A stretch of 64,000 nucleotides of DNA from Caryophanon sp036309765 (GTDB taxonomy: Bacteria > Bacillota > Bacilli > Bacillales_A > Planococcaceae): assembly GCA_036309765.1 (NCBI GenBank), contig JAXJTE010000168.1:1-64000 (forward strand), read 5' to 3'. Made by a program: the position numbers and the translations under genes. Shown piece after piece: positions 41,320 to 50,607 of the stretch. Numbering within the stretch: position 1 is the first letter of the stretch; each line of letters opens with the position of its first letter. The notes beneath the pieces are model-generated. The model had not been told where the DNA came from. It was given only the letters and a program-made list of their open reading frames with translations, and ran no database searches.

Positions 41320-42144
41320 TTATTTTAGCATCGTCTTCATAAAATGTTCAAGCTTCGTCGATACGTCGCTTAACGTTTCGATAACGCCACTTACTTCCTG
41401 TGTAAGCTTAGCTTCTTCCGTCGATGCTTCTGTAATATGCGTCATGTTTTGTAATAACGCACTTAAATTCGATTTCACGCTCGTTAACGCACGTTCGATC
41501 TCTTCTGTCGATTGGTCTGTTTGTAGCGATAGCTTGCGTACTTCCTGTGCAACGATGTTAAAACCTGCCCCGTGCTGACCGGCGCGCGCTGCTTCGATTG
41601 ATGCATTTAAGCCAAGTAAATTCGTTTGGCGCGAAATGCCGCGAATTAATTTCGTAACGTCATTCGTTTTTTCTGAGTCAGCTAATGCACGCTCTGATTG
41701 CTCACGAATTTGCTCGCTCGTCGTCGCTAGCTGCTCTGAGTGCGATGCCATGCGATGCGTTTTATCTTGTAATATGCTCACGATGTCGCGCACCGTATCG
41801 ATATATTCTTCTAGCTGACGTTCTTTATCGATTGGGTTACCGAAGCCGAGTACACCGACTACTCGGTTACCTTCTTTTATAGGAAACGCGTATGCATTGA
41901 TCGGCATGCCATAAATGCTAGCGTCTAAATAAATATCTGAATTTCTACCGTTTAGTGCTGTGTGAACGTTCGTATCAGTTGCCTTAATACGGTCGCCCTC
42001 ACGATAGCCAATTTCTAAATTTTTCCCCGGTAAGTATTTCAACACTTTTTCGCTCTCTTTTTCGACAACAACTACGACCGCTTCCTGCTTTAACGCTAAG
42101 TGTAAATAAGGGGCCATGTTGCTCAATTGTTCTAGTATATCCAT
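41320..42144 (-). CDS. Cytoplasmic methyl-accepting chemotaxis protein, paralogue B
   Basis: 274 residues, exactly the length of paralogue A and alignable without gaps. The signalling domain is almost identical (ISRQTNLLGLNASIEAARAG, EVRKLSLQTDQSTEEIE, ending LEHFMKTM), while the N-terminal sensor part (VVVEKESEKVLKYLPGKNLEIGYREGD) has diverged. This points to tandem duplication followed by sensor specialisation. No membrane helix. The ribosome binding site is AAAGGAG. Confidence 0.9.
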   Translation of the reverse strand: MDILEQLSNMAPYLHLALKQEAVVVVVEKESEKVLKYLPGKNLEIGYREGDRIKATDTNVHTALNGRNSDIYLDASIYGMPINAYAFPIKEGNRVVGVLGFGNPIDKERQLEEYIDTVRDIVSILQDKTHRMASHSEQLATTSEQIREQSERALADSEKTNDVTKLIRGISRQTNLLGLNASIEAARAGQHGAGFNIVAQEVRKLSLQTDQSTEEIERALTSVKSNLSALLQNMTHITEASTEEAKLTQEVSGVIETLSDVSTKLEHFMKTMLK

Positions 42145-42283
42145 GCGTTTTCAACTTCTCCTTTAATGTTTATTTACCTTCTCAAGCGTAGCAGAAAAAA
42201 TAAGCATTTGTTTCTTTTTTTACCTCATTTTCTTGTTAGATTTCTACTCATTCTTCTAAAAAATAGATGGATTTTGCCCAAAT

Positions 42284-42317
42284 AAAAAAACGCACAAAGC
42301 AACCAGTGCTTTGTGCG
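42284..42317 (-). terminator. Terminator of murE
   Basis: A perfect 11-bp stem CGCACAAAGCA (42291-42301) / TGCTTTGTGCG (42307-42317), with seven T on the minus strand. Confidence 0.92.
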
Positions 42318-42331
42318 CATCATTTTCCGTA

Positions 42332-43807
42332 TTATAAGCTAAATTTCTTGCGTCCTTCTTCTAATGCGATATCTGTGTCGCTGTGTGGATATTTAGTATT
42401 TTCAACTATTTGATAATCCTCATGACCCTTGCCAGCGAAAATAATAATGTCTCCCTCTTCTGCTACAGATACAGCGTGACGTACCGCTTCTGCACGGTCG
42501 CCGATACACGCGAAGTTTTCATGCGTCATGCCTTTTGCTAAGTCGCCTGTAATGCTATCAAATTCTTCATAGCGCGGATCATCTGTCGTCAACACAACGT
42601 ACTCACAGCGCGATGCTTTTTCTGCCATTGCTGGGCGCTTTGTTTTATCACGACCGCCACCTGTGCCGACTAGGAAAATCATTTTCTTGCCTGGGCGCTT
42701 GTACGGCATTGCTGCATCAATTGCTTTTTCAATCGCGTCTGGCGTATGTGCATAGTCGATGAAAATATCAAACGGTAAATCCGACTGTACTTTTTCCATG
42801 CGTCCTTTTACCGGTAAAAGCTCAGCGATATGCTCAACGATTAGCTCAAGCGCATAGCCACGACCGTAAAACGCTGCAATCGCTGCTAGCACATTGTAGA
42901 CGTTAAATTCGCCGAGTAAATGCATGCTTACATCATAGTTACCTTCTGGGCTACGTAACGTGAAGTACGTCATACCATCCTCATAGCGAATATCGCTCGC
43001 ACGGAATGCCGCCGTTTCGTCTTTAATACCGTATGTGTAAATTGGGAACTGCGTTAACGTCGCATATTTCTCTGACCATGCATCGTCTGCGTTTAACACA
43101 ACGACTTTATTTTTTGATAAATCTTGCCCAAGCTGCGAGAACAGTAAACCTTTTGCATTGCCGTACTCCTCCATCGTGCCGTGGAAGTCTAAATGGTCAT
43201 GCGTTAAATTCGTAAAGATTGCGACGTCGTACTCAACACCCGCTAAACGACCGAGTGCTAAACCATGAGACGATACTTCCATAATCATCGCGCGACAGCC
43301 TTCCATTTTGGCGCGGAAGATCATTTGCTGCGTGCTTAGTGCATCGCTCGTCGTGTTCGCTGTTTCATATAAAATGCCGTTTAAATTAAAGCCAATCGTA
43401 CCTGTTAAAGCCGAGCGCTCACCCATTGATTGTAGTAAATTATGAATGATGCCCGTTACGCTTGTCTTACCGTTCGTACCCGTTACGCCAACCATCGTTA
43501 ATTCATTTGATGGATAATCAAAAAATTTCGCAGCAAGCAGTCCGATTGCGCGGTTCGTATCTTGGACGATGACTTGTGTTACGTCACCTTCTAGCTCTAG
43601 CTCACGTTCTGCAACGATAACGATTGCTCCGTTAGTTACTGCTTGCTGTGCATATTCATGCCCATCAACTGTGTCACCTTTAATACAAACGAATAAACTT
43701 TTATCCTCGACGATGCGCGAATCAATCGCAATATCCTTAATTAACGTTGGCATTGGCCCAATGACTCTTTTTAATGGCAATGCACTCAAAAGCTCTTCTG
43801 CATACAT
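42332..43807 (-). CDS. murE: UDP-N-acetylmuramoyl-tripeptide synthetase (MurE)
   Basis: 491 residues. The Mur ligase ATP loop GVTGTNGKTS (107-116), central domain with EVSSHGLALGR and the C-terminal domain are all present. It adds the third amino acid to UDP-MurNAc-Ala-Glu. The specificity loop is DDPR (408-411): meso-DAP enzymes have DNPR and lysine enzymes usually lack the Arg, so the amino acid added is uncertain. The gene stands alone, away from any division/cell-wall cluster, as lysine-adding MurE genes often do. Confidence 0.93.
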   Translation of the reverse strand: MYAEELLSALPLKRVIGPMPTLIKDIAIDSRIVEDKSLFVCIKGDTVDGHEYAQQAVTNGAIVIVAERELELEGDVTQVIVQDTNRAIGLLAAKFFDYPSNELTMVGVTGTNGKTSVTGIIHNLLQSMGERSALTGTIGFNLNGILYETANTTSDALSTQQMIFRAKMEGCRAMIMEVSSHGLALGRLAGVEYDVAIFTNLTHDHLDFHGTMEEYGNAKGLLFSQLGQDLSKNKVVVLNADDAWSEKYATLTQFPIYTYGIKDETAAFRASDIRYEDGMTYFTLRSPEGNYDVSMHLLGEFNVYNVLAAIAAFYGRGYALELIVEHIAELLPVKGRMEKVQSDLPFDIFIDYAHTPDAIEKAIDAAMPYKRPGKKMIFLVGTGGGRDKTKRPAMAEKASRCEYVVLTTDDPRYEEFDSITGDLAKGMTHENFACIGDRAEAVRHAVSVAEEGDIIIFAGKGHEDYQIVENTKYPHSDTDIALEEGRKKFSL

Positions 43808-43825
43808 ATACGTATTTCCTCCTTA

Positions 43826-44872
43826 TTACTCGACCATTTTAGATGTTACGTAAGTATATAATAATTTCGCTGTATTTTGTAGTGCTTCTACATGCGTTCG
43901 TTCATATGCATGCGATGCCTCGATGCCTGGACCAAATAGCGCGTGCTTAATATCGTAGCCTGCGCGAATTGCTGCGGACGCATCCGAGCCGTAATACGGA
44001 TAAATATCAAATTTGTAGTCGATGCCATTGTCTTTAGCAAGCTGTACGAGGTGGCGCGTCAACTCGTAATGATACGGGCCGCTTGAATCTTTCGCACAAA
44101 TCGACACGGTATACTCATCTGACGTTTGCCCATCCCCAATTGCGCCCATATCAACAGCGATGTACTCAACTACTTGTGATGGAATGCTCGCATTGCCGCC
44201 GAAGCCAATTTCCTCATTGTTTGAAATGTAAAAATGCGTCGTGTATGGCAGTTGCACGTCGCTTGCATGTAAATATCGCACAAGCTCAATGAGTAACGCG
44301 GTGCTTGCTTTATCATCTAAGTGGCGCGACTTAATGAATCCTGTATCGGTCATTTCAAAGCGCGGATCAAATGAAACGAAATCGCCTACTTCAATGCCAA
44401 GTTCGCGCGTCTGTGCTGCGGAAGTCGTTTTTGCGTCGATGCGCACTTCAATATGCTGCTCGTCACGCTTTACGTCGCCTGCATTTGCGTACACATGCAC
44501 AGTCGTTTCATGAATTAAAATGGTACCGCGAATTGTCGTGCCGTCCATTTTATGAATCGTGCAGTATTCTCCTTCGACTGCATTCCATCTAAAGCCACCG
44601 ACCATCGACAGCTTCAATCGTCCACTCGGCTTAATGTCTTTCACCATCGCACCAAGCGTGTCGACATGTGCCGTTAGTAAACGGTGCTTCGTGTCGTCTT
44701 GCCCTTGTATCGTGACGATCAGTGCACCTTTATTTGTGCGCGTGTACGTAACACCGATGTCCTGAAATTTTTTGGCCATTACGTTCATAATGTTCGTCGT
44801 GTAACCAGAGGGGCTTGGAATGTTCACTAACTCCTCTAAAAGCGCACACGTTTCTTGTAAATTAAACTGCAT
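43826..44872 (-). CDS. M42-family metallopeptidase (YsdC/FrvX-like aminopeptidase)
   Basis: 348 residues. The co-catalytic metal ligands of the M42 family can be followed: TAHVDTLG (His/Asp), KSRHLDDKAS (Asp), ISNNEEIGFGG (Glu-Glu) and AVDMGAIGDGQ, plus a late His in GIEASHAYERTH. It forms large tetrahedral aminopeptidases or related enzymes acting on small peptides. The ATG is followed by QFNLQETCALLEELVNIPSPSGY, the normal family start. It is 18 bp upstream of murE on the same strand, so they may be co-transcribed. Confidence 0.9.
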   Translation of the reverse strand: MQFNLQETCALLEELVNIPSPSGYTTNIMNVMAKKFQDIGVTYTRTNKGALIVTIQGQDDTKHRLLTAHVDTLGAMVKDIKPSGRLKLSMVGGFRWNAVEGEYCTIHKMDGTTIRGTILIHETTVHVYANAGDVKRDEQHIEVRIDAKTTSAAQTRELGIEVGDFVSFDPRFEMTDTGFIKSRHLDDKASTALLIELVRYLHASDVQLPYTTHFYISNNEEIGFGGNASIPSQVVEYIAVDMGAIGDGQTSDEYTVSICAKDSSGPYHYELTRHLVQLAKDNGIDYKFDIYPYYGSDASAAIRAGYDIKHALFGPGIEASHAYERTHVEALQNTAKLLYTYVTSKMVE

Positions 44873-44973
44873 AACGAATCCTCCCTTAATGTCTCTATCA
44901 TAACAAAATGAGCCATTTCACGACAATGTTAAATGAGGTATCATAATATTATTCTAGTTGCCCGAGGTGTTGT

Positions 44974-46515
44974 ATGAATCCTACTAAATTTCTTTACGAG
45001 CGAAACCGTTTTGTGTTAATTTTATTCATTTGTTCGTTCGCCATTATTACCGTTCTGTTTTATTCTGACTTCACCTATTTAGTGCAAGGCTTTCCGACAC
45101 TGCCTATGCTTGCCATCATTTGGTGCATTTACAGCTGCGCGATGCTTCCAAATCATAAGCTAGCGATGCGCAGCAATTTAGTCATCTTGCATATTACCGT
45201 AGTTATTCATACATTCACTTACATTACGGTATTAAATGTGTCTTGGCTTGCGTTTGTGTGCTTTTTAGCCACGCTATATTATTCTTTTAAAACGACGCTG
45301 CTTGCCATTATCGTGACAATTGTACAATGTGTATGGCTATTCACAATTGATTCAGAAACGCTCACAAGCTCGATTTTTCTCGGCAACATGCTGTTTTTAG
45401 CGCTATGTATAATCATTTCAAATGCATGGCACGGTCAAGTGTTCAACAGCAGCTATTTACACTTGTCGGAGCAGGCAAAGCAAAATTATTACTTGCACAT
45501 GTTTTTTGAGCAAGCAAACGATGCCATTGCCGTTGTCGACCTAGAGGACCGCATTATCGATATGAACCCCGCGTTTGAAAAGTTGTACGGCTGGGACCGC
45601 GACGAATGCATCGGTGAAGTGATTTCGATTGTGCCAGAGACAAATCGCATCGCAGCGAGTGAGCGATTCGAGCGACTAAAGCGCGGTGAAAGCATTCCTG
45701 CGTTTGAGACAGTCGATCTCCGCCAAGATGGCTCGCTCGTACATGTGCAGCTATCGATGTCACCGATTTACAATAAGGAAGGCGACATGCTTGCCATTTC
45801 AATTATTTCACAAGATATTACGTATAAAAAAGATGCAGAAAAACGCATTTTCCAATCAGAAAAGCTTGCACTCGCTGGCGAAATTGCAGCAGGCGTTGCG
45901 CATGAAATTCGCAATCCTTTGACTGCGGTGTCTGGATTCATTCAGATGATGAACGAGGACAAGGAATCGCCGTACTACACGTACACACAAATTATTCACT
46001 CAGAGCTTGAGCGCATTAATTTAATTATTGGCGAATTTTTAGTGCTATCCAAGCCGCATATTGACGACGTAAAGAAGCTATCCATCACGAACGTTTGCTT
46101 AACGATTGCAACATTTTTGCAGTTTGAGTTTCAAAGCAAAAACATTCAGTTCACACAATGCATCCCGCAAGACGACTACTTTATCTTGGCGGACGAAAAT
46201 CAAATTAAGCAAGTGCTACTAAACATTTTGCGCAATGCGATTGAGGCCGTTCATGATAACGGTCGTATCGAGTTATCGCTGCATGCGAACGACGACAACA
46301 GCATCACGATTCAGCTAAAGGATGATGGTATCGGCATGGACCCGGCGACACTTGCTCAAATTTTTGACCCGTTTTTCACGACGAAGGAGCAAGGCACAGG
46401 TCTTGGCATGATGCTCACGAACAAAATTATCCAATCGTTTGACGGTGATATTTATATTGAGAGCGTTAGAGAAACCGGCACGACGATTGAAATTACGTTT
46501 CCGATTATCGAATAA
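44974..46515 (+). CDS. Membrane-bound PAS sensor histidine kinase
   Basis: 513 residues. About six N-terminal membrane segments (15-150) are followed by a PAS domain (about 175-285, FFEQANDAIAVVDLEDRIIDMNPAFEKLYGW). The HisKA box AAGVAHEIRNPLTAVSGF and the HATPase boxes LLNILRNAIEA, DDGIGMD and FFTTKEQGTGLGM are complete. Layout and sequence resemble sporulation-type kinases (KinB/KinE group) that phosphorylate Spo0F, but no response regulator is adjacent, so the partner is unknown. It is an orphan kinase ending in a bidirectional terminator. Confidence 0.9.
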   Translation: MNPTKFLYERNRFVLILFICSFAIITVLFYSDFTYLVQGFPTLPMLAIIWCIYSCAMLPNHKLAMRSNLVILHITVVIHTFTYITVLNVSWLAFVCFLATLYYSFKTTLLAIIVTIVQCVWLFTIDSETLTSSIFLGNMLFLALCIIISNAWHGQVFNSSYLHLSEQAKQNYYLHMFFEQANDAIAVVDLEDRIIDMNPAFEKLYGWDRDECIGEVISIVPETNRIAASERFERLKRGESIPAFETVDLRQDGSLVHVQLSMSPIYNKEGDMLAISIISQDITYKKDAEKRIFQSEKLALAGEIAAGVAHEIRNPLTAVSGFIQMMNEDKESPYYTYTQIIHSELERINLIIGEFLVLSKPHIDDVKKLSITNVCLTIATFLQFEFQSKNIQFTQCIPQDDYFILADENQIKQVLLNILRNAIEAVHDNGRIELSLHANDDNSITIQLKDDGIGMDPATLAQIFDPFFTTKEQGTGLGMMLTNKIIQSFDGDIYIESVRETGTTIEITFPIIE

Positions 46516-46517
46516 CG

Positions 46518-46554
46518 AAAAATCCTAGCGGCGTGTGTACCACTAGGATTTTTT
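46518..46554. terminator. Bidirectional terminator between the kinase and aldehyde dehydrogenase
   Basis: AAAAATCCTAG (46518-46528) pairs with CTAGGATTTTT (46543-46553), with T runs on both sides. Confidence 0.88.
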
Positions 46555-46557
46555 CTG

Positions 46558-47937
46558 TTACAGCATCTTCTTCACAATCGCAACTTCTGCGGCTGAATAC
46601 GGCGGATATAAAAGACTTGGATTAATTTTCGTCGAGCGCTTCATCATTGATTTCGCATGTGTGAAGCATTCAAAGCTCGCATAGCCATGATACGTGCCAG
46701 CACCAGATGGGCCAACACCACCAAATGGCAGCTTCGTATTGCCAACATGCATAATCGTATCGTTAATGCAGCCACCACCAAACGAGAAGTTTTCGGTGAA
46801 GTAGTCCATCGCCCCATCATGCTCACTAAAGAAATACGCAGCAAGCGGCTTCGGTAATCGGCTCGCCTCATGCAACGCAGTCGGTAAGTCGTCATACACA
46901 AGTATCGGTAGCACGGGACCGAACAACTCCTCTTGCATAACAGCAGCGTCCCACGATACGTTGTCAACAATCGTCGGTGCAACGTAATGCGTTTCAACAT
47001 CGACTTCGCCACCTGTCACAATATGTGCGCGGTCTTGCTCAAGCATATCCGCTAAGCGCTGCACTTGCGACTTCGTAATGATGCGTCCAAAATGTGCGCT
47101 TTTTTTCGGCTCTTTGCCATAAAACGAACGAATCGCTTGCTGTAGCAGCTTGACGAACTTGTCATGGACGCGGCGCTGCACGAGCACGTAATCTGGCGCG
47201 ACACACGTTTGCCCTGCGTTCGTAAATCGTCCAAATGCAATGCGCTGTGCCGCAACGGCTAAGTTTGCCGTATGGTCAACAATGGCTGGGCTTTTGCCAC
47301 CGAGTTCAAGTACGTACGGCGTTAATCGCTCCGCACACGCCTTTGCGACAATTTTGCCGACCTTGACGCTACCTGTGAAGAAAATGAAATCAAACGGCGC
47401 ATGAATAAGTGCTTCGACCGTCTCCTTCGCTCCTTCGACAACGCGCACGTATTGTGGCTCAAACGCTTCCTCTAAAATCATCTTTACGACCGCTGCTGTT
47501 GCGACTGACGCTTCTGATGGCTTTACAATCGCTGTATTGCCACCAATAATTGCACCAAGAAGCGGCTCCATCACTAGTTGGAATGGATAGTTAAACGGCC
47601 CGATAATGCACGTTACCCCATATGGCTCGCGCACGATGTAGCTTTTTGCGGGCTGGAAGGCAAGCGGTGTTTTCGCTGCAACTGGCTCATTCCACTGCGC
47701 TACATGCTTTGCGAACTCATCAATTGAGCTGTACACCATACTAATTTCCGTTGAATATGCTTCGAAGTCGTTTTTATGTAAATCGGCATATAGCGCCTCA
47801 ACAACTTGACGCTCGTACTTTTGAATTGTCTTCTTTAACGTGTGTAGCTGCTGAATGCGAAATGCGACGTCACGCGTCTGTCCGCTCATATAATACGTAC
47901 GCTGCTGCTCGATATACTGCTCTACTTGTTGATTCAT
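46558..47937 (-). CDS. Aldehyde dehydrogenase (class 3-like)
   Basis: 459 residues from ATG 47937, chosen for GGGGGA at 7 bp. The catalytic machinery is clear: LELGGKSPAIVD (general-base Glu), NAGQTCVAPDYVLV (nucleophile Cys), the cofactor motif FTGSVKVGK and the C-terminal NFSFGGGCINDT. The short form without N-terminal extension and with a hydrophobic C-terminus resembles fatty-aldehyde dehydrogenases (YwdH/AldH type). It oxidises aldehydes with NAD(P)+. A GntR regulator is divergently transcribed, probably controlling it. Confidence 0.92.
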   Translation of the reverse strand: MNQQVEQYIEQQRTYYMSGQTRDVAFRIQQLHTLKKTIQKYERQVVEALYADLHKNDFEAYSTEISMVYSSIDEFAKHVAQWNEPVAAKTPLAFQPAKSYIVREPYGVTCIIGPFNYPFQLVMEPLLGAIIGGNTAIVKPSEASVATAAVVKMILEEAFEPQYVRVVEGAKETVEALIHAPFDFIFFTGSVKVGKIVAKACAERLTPYVLELGGKSPAIVDHTANLAVAAQRIAFGRFTNAGQTCVAPDYVLVQRRVHDKFVKLLQQAIRSFYGKEPKKSAHFGRIITKSQVQRLADMLEQDRAHIVTGGEVDVETHYVAPTIVDNVSWDAAVMQEELFGPVLPILVYDDLPTALHEASRLPKPLAAYFFSEHDGAMDYFTENFSFGGGCINDTIMHVGNTKLPFGGVGPSGAGTYHGYASFECFTHAKSMMKRSTKINPSLLYPPYSAAEVAIVKKML

Positions 47938-48017
47938 ATTCAAATCCCCCAATTCATTATGTGTTACGTTCATTATGACGGAAGCGGCGTGCCGTTTGCA
48001 AAAAGGGGGCTCGCTAA

Positions 48018-48030
48018 TTACAAATTGTAA
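48018..48030. promoter_or_regulatory. Candidate operator between aldehyde dehydrogenase and GntR genes
   Basis: TTACAA-A-TTGTAA, a perfect 6-bp inverted repeat with a single-base centre, in the divergent intergenic region. Size and symmetry are typical for a GntR dimer. The assignment is by position only. Confidence 0.4.
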
Positions 48031-48120
48031 AGTTTTTTAAATGTATGTAAAACGATTGTATTGTTCTGCACATGCTGTAAAAAACGCGCTATGCTTATTG
48101 AAAAAAGGGGGTTGACACGA

Positions 48121-48732
48121 TTGTATGACGACATTTACACATTGCTTGAGGAGCGCTTTTTACGCGGCGACTACTTGCCAGATGACGTCATTTCAGATTA
48201 CGCGCTAAGCAAGGAGCTACAAACGAGCCGCAACCCGATTCGGCGGGCGATGGAGCGTCTTCAGCAACAAGGCTTTTTATCAAACAATGCACATCAAAGT
48301 AAACTCGTCATCGGCTACAGTGAAGACGAATGCGCACAAATGTATACATACGTTTTACATTTAGTCGAGCTTGCCATCGCAACGGACCATGTCGATGTCA
48401 ACAGCCTTTTACGCGAAACGGCAAAGCTAAAGCAGCTAAGCGACCGCAGCACATATTTTGACTACGTGCAGCAGCTTGCGAGTATTTACCGTCTCATCAT
48501 TAGCTATAGCAACAACATCGTGTACACGCGCTCGTTCGACCAGTGGCATAAGCCGTTCATCCGCATGATTATGCTGCGCTTTCGCCTCGGTCAAGTGTCG
48601 CAGCCGTTTAAGGAAGTACAACAATTCACACAGCTTTGTGCGCTATTACACCAGCAGCAGCTTCAGCAAGCAAAAATTTATGTGCAGTGCATCGCGAGCG
48701 AATGGTGTAAAGTGCCGTCTCCGTTGTCATAG
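48121..48732 (+). CDS. GntR-family transcriptional regulator (FadR/FCD-like)
   Basis: 203 residues from a TTG start at 48121 that has AAAGGGGG at 9 bp; the upstream in-frame ATG lacks a site. The GntR winged helix is readable (LLEERFLRGDYLPDDVISDYALSKELQTSRNPIRRAMERLQQQGFL). The C-terminal half is all-helical and would bind an acidic effector, although the FCD metal-binding histidines are not obvious. Divergent from the aldehyde dehydrogenase. Confidence 0.85.
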   Translation: MYDDIYTLLEERFLRGDYLPDDVISDYALSKELQTSRNPIRRAMERLQQQGFLSNNAHQSKLVIGYSEDECAQMYTYVLHLVELAIATDHVDVNSLLRETAKLKQLSDRSTYFDYVQQLASIYRLIISYSNNIVYTRSFDQWHKPFIRMIMLRFRLGQVSQPFKEVQQFTQLCALLHQQQLQQAKIYVQCIASEWCKVPSPLS

Positions 48733-48775
48733 CGTCATACGTTCTCTATAATTAAGAGAAAAAAGGACGTTTGCG

Positions 48776-49222
48776 ATGCGAAAACCACTGAAGATTTATT
48801 TATTTTTACTGCTGCTCATTACAGCGTTTGGCATACTCGGCAACATACTCATTCAAGACGAGCCGAACTTGCAGGCGACCGACATTAACGCGGACATTCC
48901 AGGCTCTGAAACGATGGTTGCGCTATACGAACAGCTTGCAAATACGTTTGGCGAGGACGCGATTTTTGATATTGCGGTGCTGCCAGTAGATCATTCTTTC
49001 GACACCGAGCTGCTGCTTATTGCAAATGCGACGGACGAGCAAACATTGCTTGCCGACACAGAAAAAGCGCTATACAGTATCGAGAACATCGCGCTTCGTC
49101 ACGTCACAATTGCGTGGCAAGTTGAGGATGCGAGTGTCATGCGCGCTACATTCGCACCACCGTTTGACGTCACAGCTGAAACAATTGCTGCACGCGCGAT
49201 TGATTATACGTATACGCCATAG
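48776..49222 (+). CDS. Membrane-anchored protein of unknown function
   Basis: 148 residues. One N-terminal membrane helix (about 7-25) precedes an acidic domain predicted outside the cell (NLQATDINADIPGSETMVALYEQLANTFGEDAIFDIAVLPVDH...). AAAAGGACG precedes the ATG. The beta-alpha pattern with regular Asp/Glu and Ala suggests a small folded domain, but I cannot name a family. Followed by its own terminator; 43 bp after the GntR gene, so it may be co-transcribed with it. Confidence 0.7.
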   Translation: MRKPLKIYLFLLLLITAFGILGNILIQDEPNLQATDINADIPGSETMVALYEQLANTFGEDAIFDIAVLPVDHSFDTELLLIANATDEQTLLADTEKALYSIENIALRHVTIAWQVEDASVMRATFAPPFDVTAETIAARAIDYTYTP

Positions 49223-49246
49223 GTTAGCACTCGTGCTAGCCTTTTT
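49222..49246 (+). terminator. Terminator after the membrane-anchored unknown protein
   Basis: GGTTAGCAC (49222-49230) pairs with GTGCTAGCC (49233-49241), one G-U, then TTTTT. The stem starts at the last base of the stop codon; the loop is very tight. Confidence 0.8.
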
Positions 49247-49357
49247 ACGTTGTCATGCGGCTTCAGACTGATTTCTTCGTGCAATTGTTGGCGGACGTTT
49301 TTTCGCATAAAAGCTGTTACACTATCGATAATGATAACTTCGAAAGGGTGATGTACG

Positions 49358-49954
49358 ATGGCAATTCGGCGCGGCTTCACGTTTCTGCTACTACTGACGG
49401 CGATCTTTTTCGTCGGCAAGCTCCTTTTTAGTAACGAACAAATAAAACAGCTGAAAGACGAACAACCTCCTCGCTGGGTCGACCAGCAATACATTACAGC
49501 CGGCTATTTAAGTCGTCCAGGGCGCGAACTGCAAGCGGTGAACGATATCGTCATTCATTACGTCGGTAACCCTAGTTCCACTGCCCAACAAAACCGCGAT
49601 TATTTCGATACGCCAACGACGAAAGTGAGCGCGCATTTTGTCATCGGCTTGCAAGGCGAAATTATTCAAGCGTTGCCGCTGCACGAAATGTCACTCGCAA
49701 CGAATTGGCGCAACCGCGATACGATTTCGATTGAGGTAACGCACCCTGATGCGAGCGGACAGTTTACCAAAGCTTCGTATGACGCGCTCGTTCGCTTGAC
49801 TGCTTGGCTTCTGCACGTCTCGGATTTACCTGCTGACAATGTCATTCGCCACTATGATGTGACCGGCAAGCTTTGTCCGCTTTATTATGTAGAAAATGAA
49901 GATGAATGGCTTATACTAAAGCAACATATTGCCGATGCACATGCGTCTATTTAA
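49358..49954 (+). CDS. N-acetylmuramoyl-L-alanine amidase (amidase_2 family)
   Basis: 198 residues. An N-terminal hydrophobic segment (about 7-24) acts as signal or anchor. The amidase_2 zinc site is visible: IVIHYVGNP (first His), IRHYDVTGKLCPLYY (second His and the terminal Cys-Pro of the site), with SAHFVIGLQGEIIQALPLHEMSLATN between. It cleaves the MurNAc-L-Ala bond of peptidoglycan at the cell surface. There is no cell-wall binding repeat, so anchoring depends on the membrane helix. A GATAATGATAA-like sequence lies about 20 bp upstream of the start. Confidence 0.9.
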   Translation: MAIRRGFTFLLLLTAIFFVGKLLFSNEQIKQLKDEQPPRWVDQQYITAGYLSRPGRELQAVNDIVIHYVGNPSSTAQQNRDYFDTPTTKVSAHFVIGLQGEIIQALPLHEMSLATNWRNRDTISIEVTHPDASGQFTKASYDALVRLTAWLLHVSDLPADNVIRHYDVTGKLCPLYYVENEDEWLILKQHIADAHASI

Positions 49955-49993
49955 AAAAAGGATGTTCGAGCGATTTGCTCAAACATCCTTTTT
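49955..49993. terminator. Bidirectional terminator between amidase and YceI genes
   Basis: AAAAAGGATGTT.GAGC pairs with GCTC.AACATCCTTTTT. It lies directly between two convergent stop codons. Confidence 0.9.
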
Positions 49994-49994
49994 G

Positions 49995-50525
49995 TTATAC
50001 CGATGCTGGGTTTAACTCTAGCTCGACTTTTACTTTAATATCTTTGCCGACGAGCACGCCACCTGTTTCAAGCGCTTGGTTCCACGTTAAGCCGAAGCTT
50101 TCACGATTAATTTTCGTCTCTGCCTCTAAGCCGTGTACTTCCACGCCCCACGGATTTTTGCCGCTGCCGTTATATTCTACGTCAAATGTTACTTCGTTCG
50201 TAATGCCTTTAATCGTTAAATCGCCCGTCACTTTGTACTCACTGCCGCTTCCTGTCACCGATGTCGAAACGAACTCAATCGTCGAGTGCTGCTCCACGTC
50301 GAAAAAGTCTGGCGAGCGCAAATGATCGTCGCGGTCTGTATTTTTCGTGTTAATTGTTGCAACGTCAAACGAAAACTCGAATGTCGCCGTCGTTAAATCA
50401 GCCACATTATCTGCTGTCACGTTCGCTGCGTAAGAATCAAACTGACCTTTTACTTTTGAAACCATCATATGCTTCACTTCAAATTGAATCGATGAATGCG
50501 CTGTGTCTACTGTAAAATTTGCCAT
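49995..50525 (-). CDS. YceI-family polyisoprenoid-binding-like protein
   Basis: 176 residues, one lipocalin-like YceI domain without signal peptide, so probably cytoplasmic. The family landmarks are FTVDTAHSSIQFEVKHMMVSKVKGQF at the start, DRDDHLRSPDFFDVEQ in the middle and FGLTWNQALETGGVLVGKDI near the end. YceI proteins bind long isoprenoid or amide ligands; the cellular role in Firmicutes is unclear. Confidence 0.93.
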   Translation of the reverse strand: MANFTVDTAHSSIQFEVKHMMVSKVKGQFDSYAANVTADNVADLTTATFEFSFDVATINTKNTDRDDHLRSPDFFDVEQHSTIEFVSTSVTGSGSEYKVTGDLTIKGITNEVTFDVEYNGSGKNPWGVEVHGLEAETKINRESFGLTWNQALETGGVLVGKDIKVKVELELNPASV

Positions 50526-50607
50526 GCTTCTTCCTCCTACGAATACATAATCGCAAGTAATATACTCACTCTAACTATATTCGCCATCGACGCGCGTTTT
50601 CCTTTTA

